DNA of 9,579 nt, from positions 1 to 9,579 of the forward strand of contig JAKAJJ010000021.1 in NCBI GenBank assembly GCA_021813835.1, read 5' to 3'. Below, in pieces: positions 1 through 5,862 of the stretch. Every line of letters starts with the position of its first letter. The stretch's first letter is position 1. The notes beneath the pieces were generated by a model that did no database searches, had not been told where the DNA came from, and saw nothing but the letters and a program-made list of their open reading frames with translations. Source of the DNA: a bacterium (GTDB lineage Bacteria; Patescibacteriota; Minisyncoccia; Phycocordibacterales; Phycocordibacteraceae). Both the position numbers and the translations under genes were made by a program.

Positions 1-1043
1 TAGATGCGGCCGCGCTCTTCTTCCCGCCGCTCGGGAGCCATCGCGAAGAGCGAGCGTTCCGGGGCGGCGTGCGCCGCGTGAACGCTTTCGGGGAAGCCGG
101 TCGCGATGACGATGATGCGGATCTGGCCTTTCTTGAGCTTCTCGTCCTTCATTATGCCGAAGATAATCTTGGCGTTCTTGTCGACGGATTCGTTGATGAC
201 CTTCGCGGCCTCCTGCACTTCGAGGATGCCGAGGTCGTCGGCGCCGGCGACGACGAAGAGGATGCCCTTCGCGCCCGTGATGGAAACGTCGAGGAGCGGG
301 GAATTGATGGCGTTCTTGGCGGCGTGGGCCGCGCGCTCGTCTCCCTCGGCGACGCCGATGCCCATAAGCGCGGGGCCGGCGCCCTCCATGATCGCCTTGA
401 TGTCGTTGAAGTCGGTGTTGATGTCGCCCGGCGTCGTGATGATGTCGGAGACGCCCTCCACCGCCTGGCGCAGGATCTCGTCGCACATCGCGAAGGCGCT
501 CTTCGCCGAGGTCTGCACGTCCACGATGGCGAGCAGCTTGTCGTTGGGGATGACGATGAAGGCGTCGACCTCCTTCTTGAGCTCGGCGAGCCCGCGCTCG
601 GCGATCTCCCTGCGCTGGGCGCCTTCGAAGGAAAACGGCTTCGTCACGACCGCGACCGTGAGCGCGCCCACTTCCTTCGCGATCTTCGCGATAATGGGCG
701 CCGCGCCGGTGCCCGTGCCGCCGCCCATGCCGCACGTGATGAAGACCATGTCGGAACCCTGGAGCGCTTCCTGGATCTCCTGGCGCGTCTCTTCGCCCGC
801 GCGCTTGCCGAGTTCGGGATTCATGCCGGTGCCGAGCCCGCGCGTGAGATTCTTGCCGATGTGGATCTTGCGCTTCGCGAGGGAACGGTGGAGGTCCTGC
901 GCATCGGAATTGACGGCGACGAACTCGACGCCGCGCACCTTCGAATTGATCATATGGTTCACGGCGTTGTTCCCGGAACCGCCGACGCCGACGACACGGA
1001 TCCGCGCGAACGTTTCAACTTCCGGCTCGATGCGTTTTGACAT
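1..1043 (-). CDS. ftsZ: cell division GTPase FtsZ (3' end cut by window)
   Basis: Tubulin-like GTPase that polymerises into the cytokinetic Z ring at mid-cell. Reading from ATG at 1043, 347 codons are visible and the frame is open at the window edge (the last two bases are TA). Visible motifs: N-terminal nucleotide-binding start VVGVGGSGNNAVNHM (residues 17-31), tubulin signature GMGGGTGTGAAP (105-116), TKPFSFEG (134-141), and the T7 synergy loop DFNDIKAIM (211-219) with both acidic residues (D211, D214). These suggest an active GTPase. The last visible stretch, after GFPES (316-320), is a charged linker; the conserved C-terminal tail that binds FtsA is not in view. The gene is 84 nt downstream of ftsA on the same strand, with its own putative promoter in that gap. 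No Shine-Dalgarno precedes the ATG. The identification is secure; only the end is unknown. Confidence 0.98.
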   Translation of the reverse strand, partial: MSKRIEPEVETFARIRVVGVGGSGNNAVNHMINSKVRGVEFVAVNSDAQDLHRSLAKRKIHIGKNLTRGLGTGMNPELGKRAGEETRQEIQEALQGSDMVFITCGMGGGTGTGAAPIIAKIAKEVGALTVAVVTKPFSFEGAQRREIAERGLAELKKEVDAFIVIPNDKLLAIVDVQTSAKSAFAMCDEILRQAVEGVSDIITTPGDINTDFNDIKAIMEGAGPALMGIGVAEGDERAAHAAKNAINSPLLDVSITGAKGILFVVAGADDLGILEVQEAAKVINESVDKNAKIIFGIMKDEKLKKGQIRIIVIATGFPESVHAAHAAPERSLFAMAPERREEERGRI

Positions 1044-1069
1044 AGGGAGTGTGAGGAGTGGTTCCGGCA

Positions 1070-1097
1070 ATAATAGCAGAACCGGCGGCACTGCAAA
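1070..1097 (-). promoter_or_regulatory. putative extended -10 promoter of ftsZ
   Basis: On the minus strand a TGC precedes TATTAT (-10 at 1070-1075, 5/6 to consensus), giving an extended -10. A weak TTTGCA (-35 at 1092-1097) lies 16 nt upstream. The predicted start is near 1063, leaving a leader of about 20 nt with no Shine-Dalgarno. It would allow ftsZ to be transcribed at a higher level than ftsA. This is a motif call only. Confidence 0.45.
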
Positions 1098-1109
1098 TAT
1101 TGACAATAT
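1097..1109. repeat. 13-bp palindrome upstream of ftsZ promoter
   Basis: ATATTG and CAATAT flank a single central base, giving a 6-bp perfect inverted repeat. It is an AT-rich island in GC-rich DNA, directly upstream of and touching the -35 of the putative ftsZ promoter. Size and position suit a dimeric regulator site, but chance is possible. Confidence 0.3.
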
Positions 1110-1127
1110 CCGGATGTGTCTTGCGGT

Positions 1128-2285
1128 TCAGGGCAGGAATTGCTGGAAAAACTTCCGCACCTGGAGCCCGACGCCCCGTTTCGGCGCGCTCGTGTCGCCC
1201 GTGAGCCCCCAGAGAGCGAGGCCGTACGCGACCGCCCAGGTCGCATCGCGGATCTTCGTGTCGGCGGGGAGGCGGAATTCCGCGAGGCGCGCGGGGAGCT
1301 TCAGCGACCCGCGCGCGATGTCGCTTATCGAGCCGACGCCCGCGCCGCCGCCCGAAATGATGATGCCGGCGGGCAGGGGCCCGCGCCGCCCGAGCGATCT
1401 CAAATGCTTGTCGATGAGCGCGAAGAGCGCGAGGAGGCGGTTCTCGATTATGTCGTCTACTTTCTTGCGCGAATACATCTGCCCCGAGAGGCGGCCGAGC
1501 TTCACGCGCTCGGCTTCCTCGAGCGAAATGCGGAAGCCCAAAGCGATATCGTCCGTGATATGGCTCGAGCCCATCGGGAACACCTTGACCGACACCGGAA
1601 TGCCTTCGTCGTACACGACGATGGAGACCGTTTCCGCGCCGATGTTCGCGAGAACGCAGCCCTTCATCTTCTGGTCGCCCTCGAGGAGGACATACGAGCC
1701 GGCGAGCGGAGAGGCCATCTGGTCGATGACTTCGATGTCCGCTTCCTCGACCGCTTGGGCGAGCGCTTCGGCATGCTGGGAGAGGGAGGTGACGAAAAGA
1801 TAGTCGACTTCGAGCCGCACGCCTTTCATCCCGAGCGGATCGCCGAGCACCTTGTTCCCGTCGATGCGGTACTCGAGCGGGATGCTGTGGAGGACCTGCC
1901 GGTTCGTGAAGCCGGGCGCCGCCGCTTCGCGCGCCGCTTTCGACGCCTTCTCGATATCGAGCGCGGTTATTTCCTGGTCGGCGCGCGAAATGATGGCGGT
2001 GCCCGTCGCGCGCGCTTCGTCGAGCGAGATGCCGCCGATGGCGAGGAATCCCGCGCGCACCGGCACGCGCGCGACCTGCTCCGCCTGCCGCTTCGCCTCG
2101 CGGATGCTCGAAGCGACCTCCTCCTTGTTGACGATGTAGCCGTGCCGCAGCCCCTTGCTCTCGGCGAGGCCCGTGCCGAGGATGCGCAACTGCCGCCCGC
2201 TCTTCCTATCAGCGGTTTCTTCGACGACGACCAGCTTGACCTGGTACGTGCCGATGTCGATGCCGGTGGCGATGCGTCGGGACAT
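1128..2285 (-). CDS. ftsA: cell division protein FtsA
   Basis: Actin-like ATPase that tethers FtsZ filaments to the membrane and recruits the divisome. With the ATG at 2285 it is 385 aa, close to the usual 380-420. Motifs: phosphate-1 GIDIGTYQVK (8-17), 1C region around 80-160, phosphate-2 ANIGAETVSIVVY (213-225, Asn where many actin-fold proteins have Asp), and adenosine motif SGGGAGVG (311-318). The C-terminal segment VGLQVRKFFQQFLP (372-385) looks like the amphipathic membrane-targeting helix. An upstream in-frame ATG at 2360 has AGGGAGG before it, but those bases encode the conserved HLKGRVH zinc motif of ybeY in another frame and the added 25 residues resemble no FtsA. I therefore prefer 2285, which lacks a Shine-Dalgarno. 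ybeY lies upstream and ftsZ downstream. Confidence 0.96.
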   Translation of the reverse strand: MSRRIATGIDIGTYQVKLVVVEETADRKSGRQLRILGTGLAESKGLRHGYIVNKEEVASSIREAKRQAEQVARVPVRAGFLAIGGISLDEARATGTAIISRADQEITALDIEKASKAAREAAAPGFTNRQVLHSIPLEYRIDGNKVLGDPLGMKGVRLEVDYLFVTSLSQHAEALAQAVEEADIEVIDQMASPLAGSYVLLEGDQKMKGCVLANIGAETVSIVVYDEGIPVSVKVFPMGSSHITDDIALGFRISLEEAERVKLGRLSGQMYSRKKVDDIIENRLLALFALIDKHLRSLGRRGPLPAGIIISGGGAGVGSISDIARGSLKLPARLAEFRLPADTKIRDATWAVAYGLALWGLTGDTSAPKRGVGLQVRKFFQQFLP

Positions 2286-2682
2286 TACGGGCGGCGCGAG
2301 CGGCACCCGCGCCGAAACGCGCGAGGAGCGCCCGTTCGCTTCGCTCCATCGTAGCGCCATGTACCCTCCCTTTCAAATGCAGCAATGCGTGGATAAACAG
2401 GAAAAGAACGAACGTCCGCTCGCGCATGCCGTAGGCGCCCGCCTGCCGCTTTGCCTCGGCGAGGCAGATGAGCACCTCGCCGCTTTTCGCGCCGGCGGCG
2501 TAAGAGAGGACGTTCGGCGTGTAGCTTTTGCCGCGCAGGCGCGCGTTCAGCGCGCGCGCTCGCTCGCTCGCGACGAAGGCGAGCGATATGTCCCAGCCGG
2601 GAAGGACGGCTGCCGCAACGGCCGCATACGGCGCGCGCGGCGCCCGTCGCCGCGTGAAATTCTTCAGGGAGACGCCGGCCAT
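2209..2682 (-). CDS. ybeY: rRNA maturation endoribonuclease YbeY
   Basis: Zinc-dependent endoribonuclease for 16S rRNA 3'-end maturation and ribosome quality control. The 157-aa frame holds a family core in residues 1-124: LNARLRGKSYTPNVLSY (45-61, with the conserved Arg) and the zinc motif HALLHLKGRVH (98-108), with ligands H98, H102 and H108. Most bacteria have Gly-Tyr-Asp before the last His; here it is Gly-Arg-Val. The core ends near GATMERSERALLARFG (109-124). The remaining 33 residues are an Arg/His/Ala-rich tail produced because the frame continues 77 nt into ftsA before a stop, so this tail is probably not a conserved domain. The ATG directly follows the rpsU TGA, which suggests translational coupling. 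Confidence 0.92.
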   Translation of the reverse strand: MAGVSLKNFTRRRAPRAPYAAVAAAVLPGWDISLAFVASERARALNARLRGKSYTPNVLSYAAGAKSGEVLICLAEAKRQAGAYGMRERTFVLFLFIHALLHLKGRVHGATMERSERALLARFGAGAARAARNVPTHRHRHRHRHVPGQAGRRRRNR

Positions 2683-2946
2683 TCAGCGCTTCCCGCGGGC
2701 GTTCCTGCGGGCCGCCGGGTCAATTTTCCCGAGCTTCACGAGCTCGTTGTACGTCTCGCGCCGTTCCCGAGAGACGAGCGCGCGCTTCTTGCCGACGTTC
2801 TTCGACATCGTGCGGTGCCAGTAGCGGCGGTCACGCATTTCGCGGACGAGGCCGAGTCCCTGCGCGCGGCGGGTGAAGCGGCGGATGAGCGCGGAAGAAC
2901 TCTCGTTCTTTCCGCGCCGCACCTCGACTCTCGTACTCGTCATCAT
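2683..2946 (-). CDS. rpsU: 30S ribosomal protein bS21
   Basis: Small-subunit ribosomal protein near the 16S rRNA 3' end and mRNA exit. With the ATG at 2946 it is 87 aa, slightly long for bS21 (about 60-75). The family core is visible: a basic strand VEVRRGKNESSSALIRRFTR, then a GLVREMRDRRYWHR region, then a long basic helix SRERRETYNELVKLGKIDP. The next codon, also ATG (2943), is an equal start candidate; a TTG at 2949 is less likely. No Shine-Dalgarno is present. The stop abuts the ybeY start, making rpsU the first gene of an rpsU-ybeY-ftsA-ftsZ run. Confidence 0.92.
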   Translation of the reverse strand: MMTSTRVEVRRGKNESSSALIRRFTRRAQGLGLVREMRDRRYWHRTMSKNVGKKRALVSRERRETYNELVKLGKIDPAARRNARGKR

Positions 2947-2952
2947 CAAAGG

Positions 2953-2982
2953 AATCTACCACATGAACTACCTTTTTGTCCA
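2953..2982 (-). promoter_or_regulatory. putative promoter of rpsU operon (leaderless)
   Basis: Minus-strand TGGACA (-35, 2977-2982, 5/6) and TAGATT (-10, 2953-2958, 4/6) are 18 nt apart. A TGG precedes the -10, making it extended. The predicted start falls at about 2946, which is the ATG itself, so the mRNA would be leaderless. This fits the lack of a Shine-Dalgarno. Motif evidence only. Confidence 0.4.
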
Positions 2983-2991
2983 TGGCGTTAT

Positions 2992-3014
2992 AAAAAGCTC
3001 CGCAAAAGCGGAGC
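2992..3014 (-). terminator. intrinsic terminator of the 101-aa ORF
   Basis: A perfect 7-bp GC-rich stem (GCTCCGC, 2997-3003, with GCGGAGC, 3008-3014) and a 4-nt loop are followed on the minus strand by TTTTT. It lies 26 nt after the stop of the minus-strand ORF at 3041-3346 and isolates it from the rpsU promoter. Confidence 0.85.
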
Positions 3015-3040
3015 CCGAAATTGCAAAACGTTCCCCATGA

Positions 3041-3346
3041 TTAGTTGCAATAGAGATGGAATTGATGTATCGGCAGAAGCGTTATGCGTCGAATTTCATT
3101 GAAGCAACGGAGTGTTACTCGTGAGCCGTGACGCCGACCGAATGAGTCATACTCGCGTGGATATTTGCTGTGAAATTTCTTCCGTGCTTCTTCGTAACTC
3201 GTTGCCTCCACCGGAACCCAACGGTAATCCACCGCAATCGTAGCGACAGTGGGTATTCCACCGATGCTGCTCGGGAGTCCGAATCCACTCATGAAATACA
3301 CGCGATATGTACACGTCTCCCGCTGTTGTCTCTCCACGTGTCCCAT
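3041..3346 (-). CDS. hypothetical protein, 101 aa, unrecognised family
   Basis: I do not recognise this protein. The ATG at 3346 is chosen because a strong AAGGAGG (3353-3359) lies 6 nt upstream; a start 6 codons earlier at 3364 has no such support. The predicted product is soluble, with no signal peptide or TM segment. It has a Thr/Ile/Val/Gly-rich beta-like first half and a central VDYRWVPVEATSYEEARKKF stretch ending in an EEARKKF helix. A basic second half carries SKYPREYDSFGRRHGSRVTL and ends HQFHLYCN. Three cysteines are scattered and form no zinc-finger pattern. GC over 3061-3300 is about 51% by hand count, against 75% over 3601-3660 in the neighbouring gene. It has its own promoter and terminator, so it is a monocistronic unit. 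The control signals argue that it is a real gene; its function is unknown. Confidence 0.72.
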   Translation of the reverse strand: MGHVERQQRETCTYRVYFMSGFGLPSSIGGIPTVATIAVDYRWVPVEATSYEEARKKFHSKYPREYDSFGRRHGSRVTLRCFNEIRRITLLPIHQFHLYCN

Positions 3347-3352
3347 AAATTG

Positions 3353-3359
3353 CCTCCTT
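3353..3359 (-). promoter_or_regulatory. strong Shine-Dalgarno of the 101-aa ORF
   Basis: AAGGAGG on the minus strand, 6 nt before ATG 3346. It is the only convincing ribosome binding site before any likely start in the window, and it decides the start of this ORF. Confidence 0.75.
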
Positions 3360-3379
3360 CTCATTCCGAGTCTAGACCA

Positions 3380-3407
3380 ATACTATGCTTACGAAGTTTT
3401 ATGTCAA
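3380..3407 (-). promoter_or_regulatory. putative promoter of the 101-aa ORF
   Basis: A perfect minus-strand TTGACA (3402-3407) and TAGTAT (3380-3385, 4/6) are separated by 16 nt. No TGn precedes the -10. The -35 overlaps the TGA stop of the upstream HisRS-like gene. The predicted start is near 3373, giving a leader of about 27 nt that contains the Shine-Dalgarno. Confidence 0.6.
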
Positions 3408-4543
3408 GCGACGGACTTCAGGCGTTCGGCGAGGCCCTCGAGCGGGAGGACGATGTCTTCCTGCGTCTGCCGGTTGCGCAGGACCGCGGCGCCCTCGAGC
3501 GCCTCTTTGCGCCCCATAATGAGGAGGTAGGGGCTGCCGTGCCGTTCGGCGATGCGGAGCTGCTCGGTGAGCGATTCGACGCCGATGGTCTGCGCGAGCG
3601 GGATGCGCGCGCGCCGGAAGTCCTCGGCGAGCCGGAGCGACAGCCGCTTCGCTTCGTCGCCGATGTGTATGAAAGAGAAGCGCAGGCGGGGAAGGGCGCT
3701 TTTTTCCGCCGCCGCGCCCTCGCTCGCTATGTGGAAGAGCGCGCCGGCGGCCGGCGTCGCCGCCGGGAAAAAGTGCCGCGCCAGGTCGGTGTAGCGCGAG
3801 CCCCACGCCACGCGCCGGCCGCCGAGGACGAGTTCGAAGCAGGTGTCGCTCCACACGCCGCCGCGGCTGATGAGGTCGCGCGCGAGCTCGTAGGGCGTTT
3901 CGGTCATCTCGAGATATTCGAGGAGGTCTTCGAAGCGCCGGCGGCTCGCGTCCGAGAGGTACTCGGTCGGGGCGGGCAGGTCGTCCGCGTATTCGCGGGC
4001 GATGGCGAGCTCCGCGGCCTCGAGCGCGTCGCGCTTGGCGCATGCGACGCAGTCCTCCGGAAGGGACGGCGCGCGCTTCCTGAAGAAGTTCCCGAGCTCG
4101 CGCGCGTAGCGCGCGCGGGTCTCCTTGTCGCCCATCGAATTGATGCGGAGAACCGGCTCTTCGTGGAAGAGATCGCGCGCGAGCGCGAGAAGGGCGCGCA
4201 TCACGACGGTGTCCGCGAGCGCGCGATCCGCGCCGAGCGCATGGAATTGCACCACCGCCTTTTTCGGCGCCGGCCGCCCGGCAGCGATGTTCGTGTGCCA
4301 GAGGAAGAGCGGTTGCCGCGCGGAGGGCTCGCAGCCCGCCGCGCGGCACTGCCGCAGGAAGCCCGCGACGATCTCGGCGGCGGAGTCGAGCGCGAGCGCG
4401 GAGGGGAGCGCCACGGGGGGCGCTTTGGGGCGCGCGCCGCGCGTCCGCACGAGGAGCGCCGAGAGCGGCGTGAATCCGTAGTATTGGCCGACCGCGCGCG
4501 CCTTGCTCACCAGTTCGTCCGCGGGGATGGCCGTGCGCGTCAT
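3404..4543 (-). CDS. HisRS-like protein (divergent class II aaRS paralog, probably not catalytic)
   Basis: The 379-aa protein follows the layout of histidyl-tRNA synthetase but is degraded at active-site motifs. YYGFTP (21-26) matches the N-terminal YGF start, but class II motif 1 is not recognisable. QFHALGAD (99-106) matches FHQxGxE, but the motif 2 FRxE arginine before it is replaced by IAAGRPA (87-93). INSMGDKETRARY (134-146) matches the conserved INSLG segment. The histidine-binding LVRGLDYYxRTVFE segment is reduced to LISRGGVWSDTCFEL (224-238). The motif 3 GGGRYDGL is replaced by WGSRYTDL (247-254). A HisRS-type anticodon-binding domain covers about 287-375, ending with a typical YLLIMGRKEALEG (339-351). 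I infer a regulatory or tRNA-binding pseudo-synthetase; HisZ is another HisRS-like possibility, but no his biosynthesis gene is nearby. Its ATG overlaps the lepB stop (ATGA), so it is co-translated with lepB. From memory, similar proteins occur in Parcubacteria. Confidence 0.8.
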   Translation of the reverse strand: MTRTAIPADELVSKARAVGQYYGFTPLSALLVRTRGARPKAPPVALPSALALDSAAEIVAGFLRQCRAAGCEPSARQPLFLWHTNIAAGRPAPKKAVVQFHALGADRALADTVVMRALLALARDLFHEEPVLRINSMGDKETRARYARELGNFFRKRAPSLPEDCVACAKRDALEAAELAIAREYADDLPAPTEYLSDASRRRFEDLLEYLEMTETPYELARDLISRGGVWSDTCFELVLGGRRVAWGSRYTDLARHFFPAATPAAGALFHIASEGAAAEKSALPRLRFSFIHIGDEAKRLSLRLAEDFRRARIPLAQTIGVESLTEQLRIAERHGSPYLLIMGRKEALEGAAVLRNRQTQEDIVLPLEGLAERLKSVA

Positions 4544-5127
4544 AGGGAGGCGGTGGTCGTGCTTATCGCCGGCGCCGCCGCGTAGCGCGCTTCGCCCGGG
4601 AAGAAGCCGATGTGCGAAAGCGGCAGGAGCCGGAGGTCGACGCGGCCGATGATATCCTTGCGCGGCAGGGGCCCCCAGACGCGGCTGTCGGAGGAATTGG
4701 GGCGATTGTCGCCCATCACGAAATAATCGTTCGGGCCGAGCGTGACGCTCTTCGTGTACGTGGCGTCCTCGGCGACGACGTAGGGCTCGGTGAGCGTGAA
4801 CGTGGCGCCCGCGCTCGTGGTGATGCTCACGATGCCGCGGCTGATGGCGACCGTCTCTCCCGGAAGGCCGACGATGCGCTTGATGTAGAAGATGGACGGG
4901 TCGCCGGGGTAGCGGAAGACGATGACGTCGCCGCGCGCGGGAGCGGAGAAATCGTAGGCGAGCTCGTCGACGATGAGGTAGTCGAGGTTTTCGAACGTCG
5001 GATGCATCGATTCGCCGTCCACGACGAACGGCGACACGACGAACGCGCGGAGCGGAATGACGACGACGACGATGAGGAGCGCAAGCGTGAAAAGATCCTT
5101 CAAAAGACCTTTTCCGGTATCAGGCAT
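4540..5127 (-). CDS. lepB: signal peptidase I
   Basis: Membrane serine protease that cleaves signal peptides from exported proteins on the outer face of the membrane. The protein is 195 aa with one N-terminal TM segment (about 11-28). The catalytic Ser40 is in GESMHPTF and the general base Lys83 in YIKRIVGLPG. The conserved GDNRPNSSDSRVWGPL box (139-154) completes the fold. The single TM and short length match Gram-positive or CPR SPases rather than E. coli LepB. A Thr/Ala-rich tail follows. The ATG at 5127 gives a correct N-terminus and has a -10 TACAAT only 6 nt upstream, so the transcript may be leaderless. The stop overlaps the HisRS-like start by 4 nt. It is divergent from pth. Confidence 0.97.
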   Translation of the reverse strand: MPDTGKGLLKDLFTLALLIVVVVIPLRAFVVSPFVVDGESMHPTFENLDYLIVDELAYDFSAPARGDVIVFRYPGDPSIFYIKRIVGLPGETVAISRGIVSITTSAGATFTLTEPYVVAEDATYTKSVTLGPNDYFVMGDNRPNSSDSRVWGPLPRKDIIGRVDLRLLPLSHIGFFPGEARYAAAPAISTTTASL

Positions 5128-5133
5128 GGGCGC

Positions 5134-5161
5134 ATTGTACGCGCGTCCGAACGGGACGCAA
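5134..5161 (-). promoter_or_regulatory. putative promoter of lepB (leaderless)
   Basis: Minus-strand TACAAT (5134-5139, 5/6) with a weak TTGCGT (5156-5161) 16 nt upstream. Only 6 nt separate the -10 from the lepB ATG, so the predicted transcription start is the A of the ATG. Confidence 0.5.
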
Positions 5162-5165
5162 GTGT

Positions 5166-5194
5166 TTAGGACGTTGTCCGGCGCGTGGTATCAT
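5166..5194 (+). promoter_or_regulatory. putative extended -10 promoter of pth (near leaderless)
   Basis: TATCAT (5189-5194, 5/6) is preceded by TGG, forming an extended -10; TTAGGA at 5166-5171 is a poor -35 at 17-nt spacing. The predicted start is at about 5201, two bases before the ATG at 5203. Confidence 0.45.
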
Positions 5195-5202
5195 CCGCGG
5201 CA

Positions 5203-5799
5203 ATGGCATTCGTTATCGTCGGCCTCGGGAATCCGGGGAAAGAGTACGAAAAGACGCGGCACAACGCCGGCAGGAGCGCGACGGAACTTCTCGCGAAGCA
5301 GGAAGGCCTCGACGGCTTCGCTTTCAACAGGGCGGCCAATGCCCTCGTCGCGAAGGGCGCGATCGGCGGCGAATCCGCGACGCTCGTGCTGCCGGAAACG
5401 ATGATGAATCGTTCAGGGAAGGCGGTCGGGGCGTTCGTGAAGAGCCCGAAGGCGGCGAAAAACTTGCTCGTCATCCACGACGACCTCGACCTCCCGCTCG
5501 GCACGATAAAAATGGTGTTCGGCCGCGGGAGCGGCGGACACAAAGGCGTCGAGAGCGTGATGCGGAGCATCAAAACGAAGGACTTCGCGCGCATCCGCAT
5601 CGGCGTCGCGCCCGCCGGCAAGAAAAATCAGGCGAAGAAACTCAAAGACGAAGAGAAAGTCATGAAGCTCGTGATAGGGAAGTGGAAGCCCGCCGAGGAG
5701 GCGGCGGCGAAGAAGGTCTTCAAGAAGGCGGCGGAAGCCGCGCGCCGCTTCGCGAAGGACGGCAAGGACGCCGCGACGCAGTTCGCGAACACGCGCTAG
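5203..5799 (+). CDS. pth: peptidyl-tRNA hydrolase
   Basis: Hydrolyses the ester bond of peptidyl-tRNAs that drop off the ribosome, recycling tRNA in the cytoplasm. It is 198 aa, normal for bacterial Pth (about 185-200). Motifs: VGLGNPGKEYEKTRHNAG (6-23), with Asn10 and catalytic His20; PETMMNRSG (64-72), with Asn69; VIHDDLDLPLG (90-100), with Asp94; and RGSGGHKGVESV (108-119). In the last motif the usual Asn of GGHNG, which is Asn114 in E. coli, is Lys114. The ATG at 5203 is chosen over an in-frame GTG at 5185 because MAFVIVGLGNPG is the family N-terminus and the GTG lies inside the probable promoter. The C-terminus is a Lys/Ala-rich helix. The gene converges on the S1 gene across a palindromic terminator. 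Confidence 0.97.
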   Translation: MAFVIVGLGNPGKEYEKTRHNAGRSATELLAKQEGLDGFAFNRAANALVAKGAIGGESATLVLPETMMNRSGKAVGAFVKSPKAAKNLLVIHDDLDLPLGTIKMVFGRGSGGHKGVESVMRSIKTKDFARIRIGVAPAGKKNQAKKLKDEEKVMKLVIGKWKPAEEAAAKKVFKKAAEAARRFAKDGKDAATQFANTR

Positions 5800-5811
5800 A
5801 GCGGACGAAAA

Positions 5812-5851
5812 ACAGAAGGGCACCTTCTGCATGCAGAAGGTGCCCTTCTGT
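5812..5851. terminator. 40-bp perfect palindrome, probable bidirectional terminator
   Basis: Each arm is 20 nt and the match is perfect with no spacer (centre between 5831 and 5832). Inside it, CAGAAGG and CCTTCTG alternate, so each half is itself a hairpin with a 3-nt loop (GCA or TGC). It sits between the convergent pth stop (5799) and S1 stop (5863). On the minus strand it is followed by TTTTT, making a good terminator for the S1 gene. On the plus strand only TAATT follows, so termination of pth would be weaker. Confidence 0.8.
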
Positions 5852-5862
5852 AATTCCGTAAC

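Noticed and set aside
69..1803. Long plus-strand open frames (323 and 565 aa) opposite ftsZ and ftsA
   Set aside because: They are antisense shadows of strongly recognised genes. High GC removes stop codons, and the translations are low-complexity Arg/Ala/Asp or Ser/Pro/Arg without family motifs.
2286..2360. Extended FtsA N-terminus from the ATG at 2360 with an upstream AGGGAGG
   Set aside because: The purine run encodes conserved residues of the YbeY zinc motif, and the added 25 residues are an out-of-frame reading of the YbeY core. Not excluded, but the 2285 start matches the family better.
3170..4585. 471-aa plus-strand frame opposite the HisRS-like gene and the 101-aa ORF
   Set aside because: It spans two minus-strand genes plus their promoter, is Arg/Glu/Ala-rich in the usual shadow pattern, and has no start signal.
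5185..5202. GTG start six codons upstream for pth
   Set aside because: It lies in the probable extended -10 promoter, and the added residues MVSSAA precede the standard family N-terminus.
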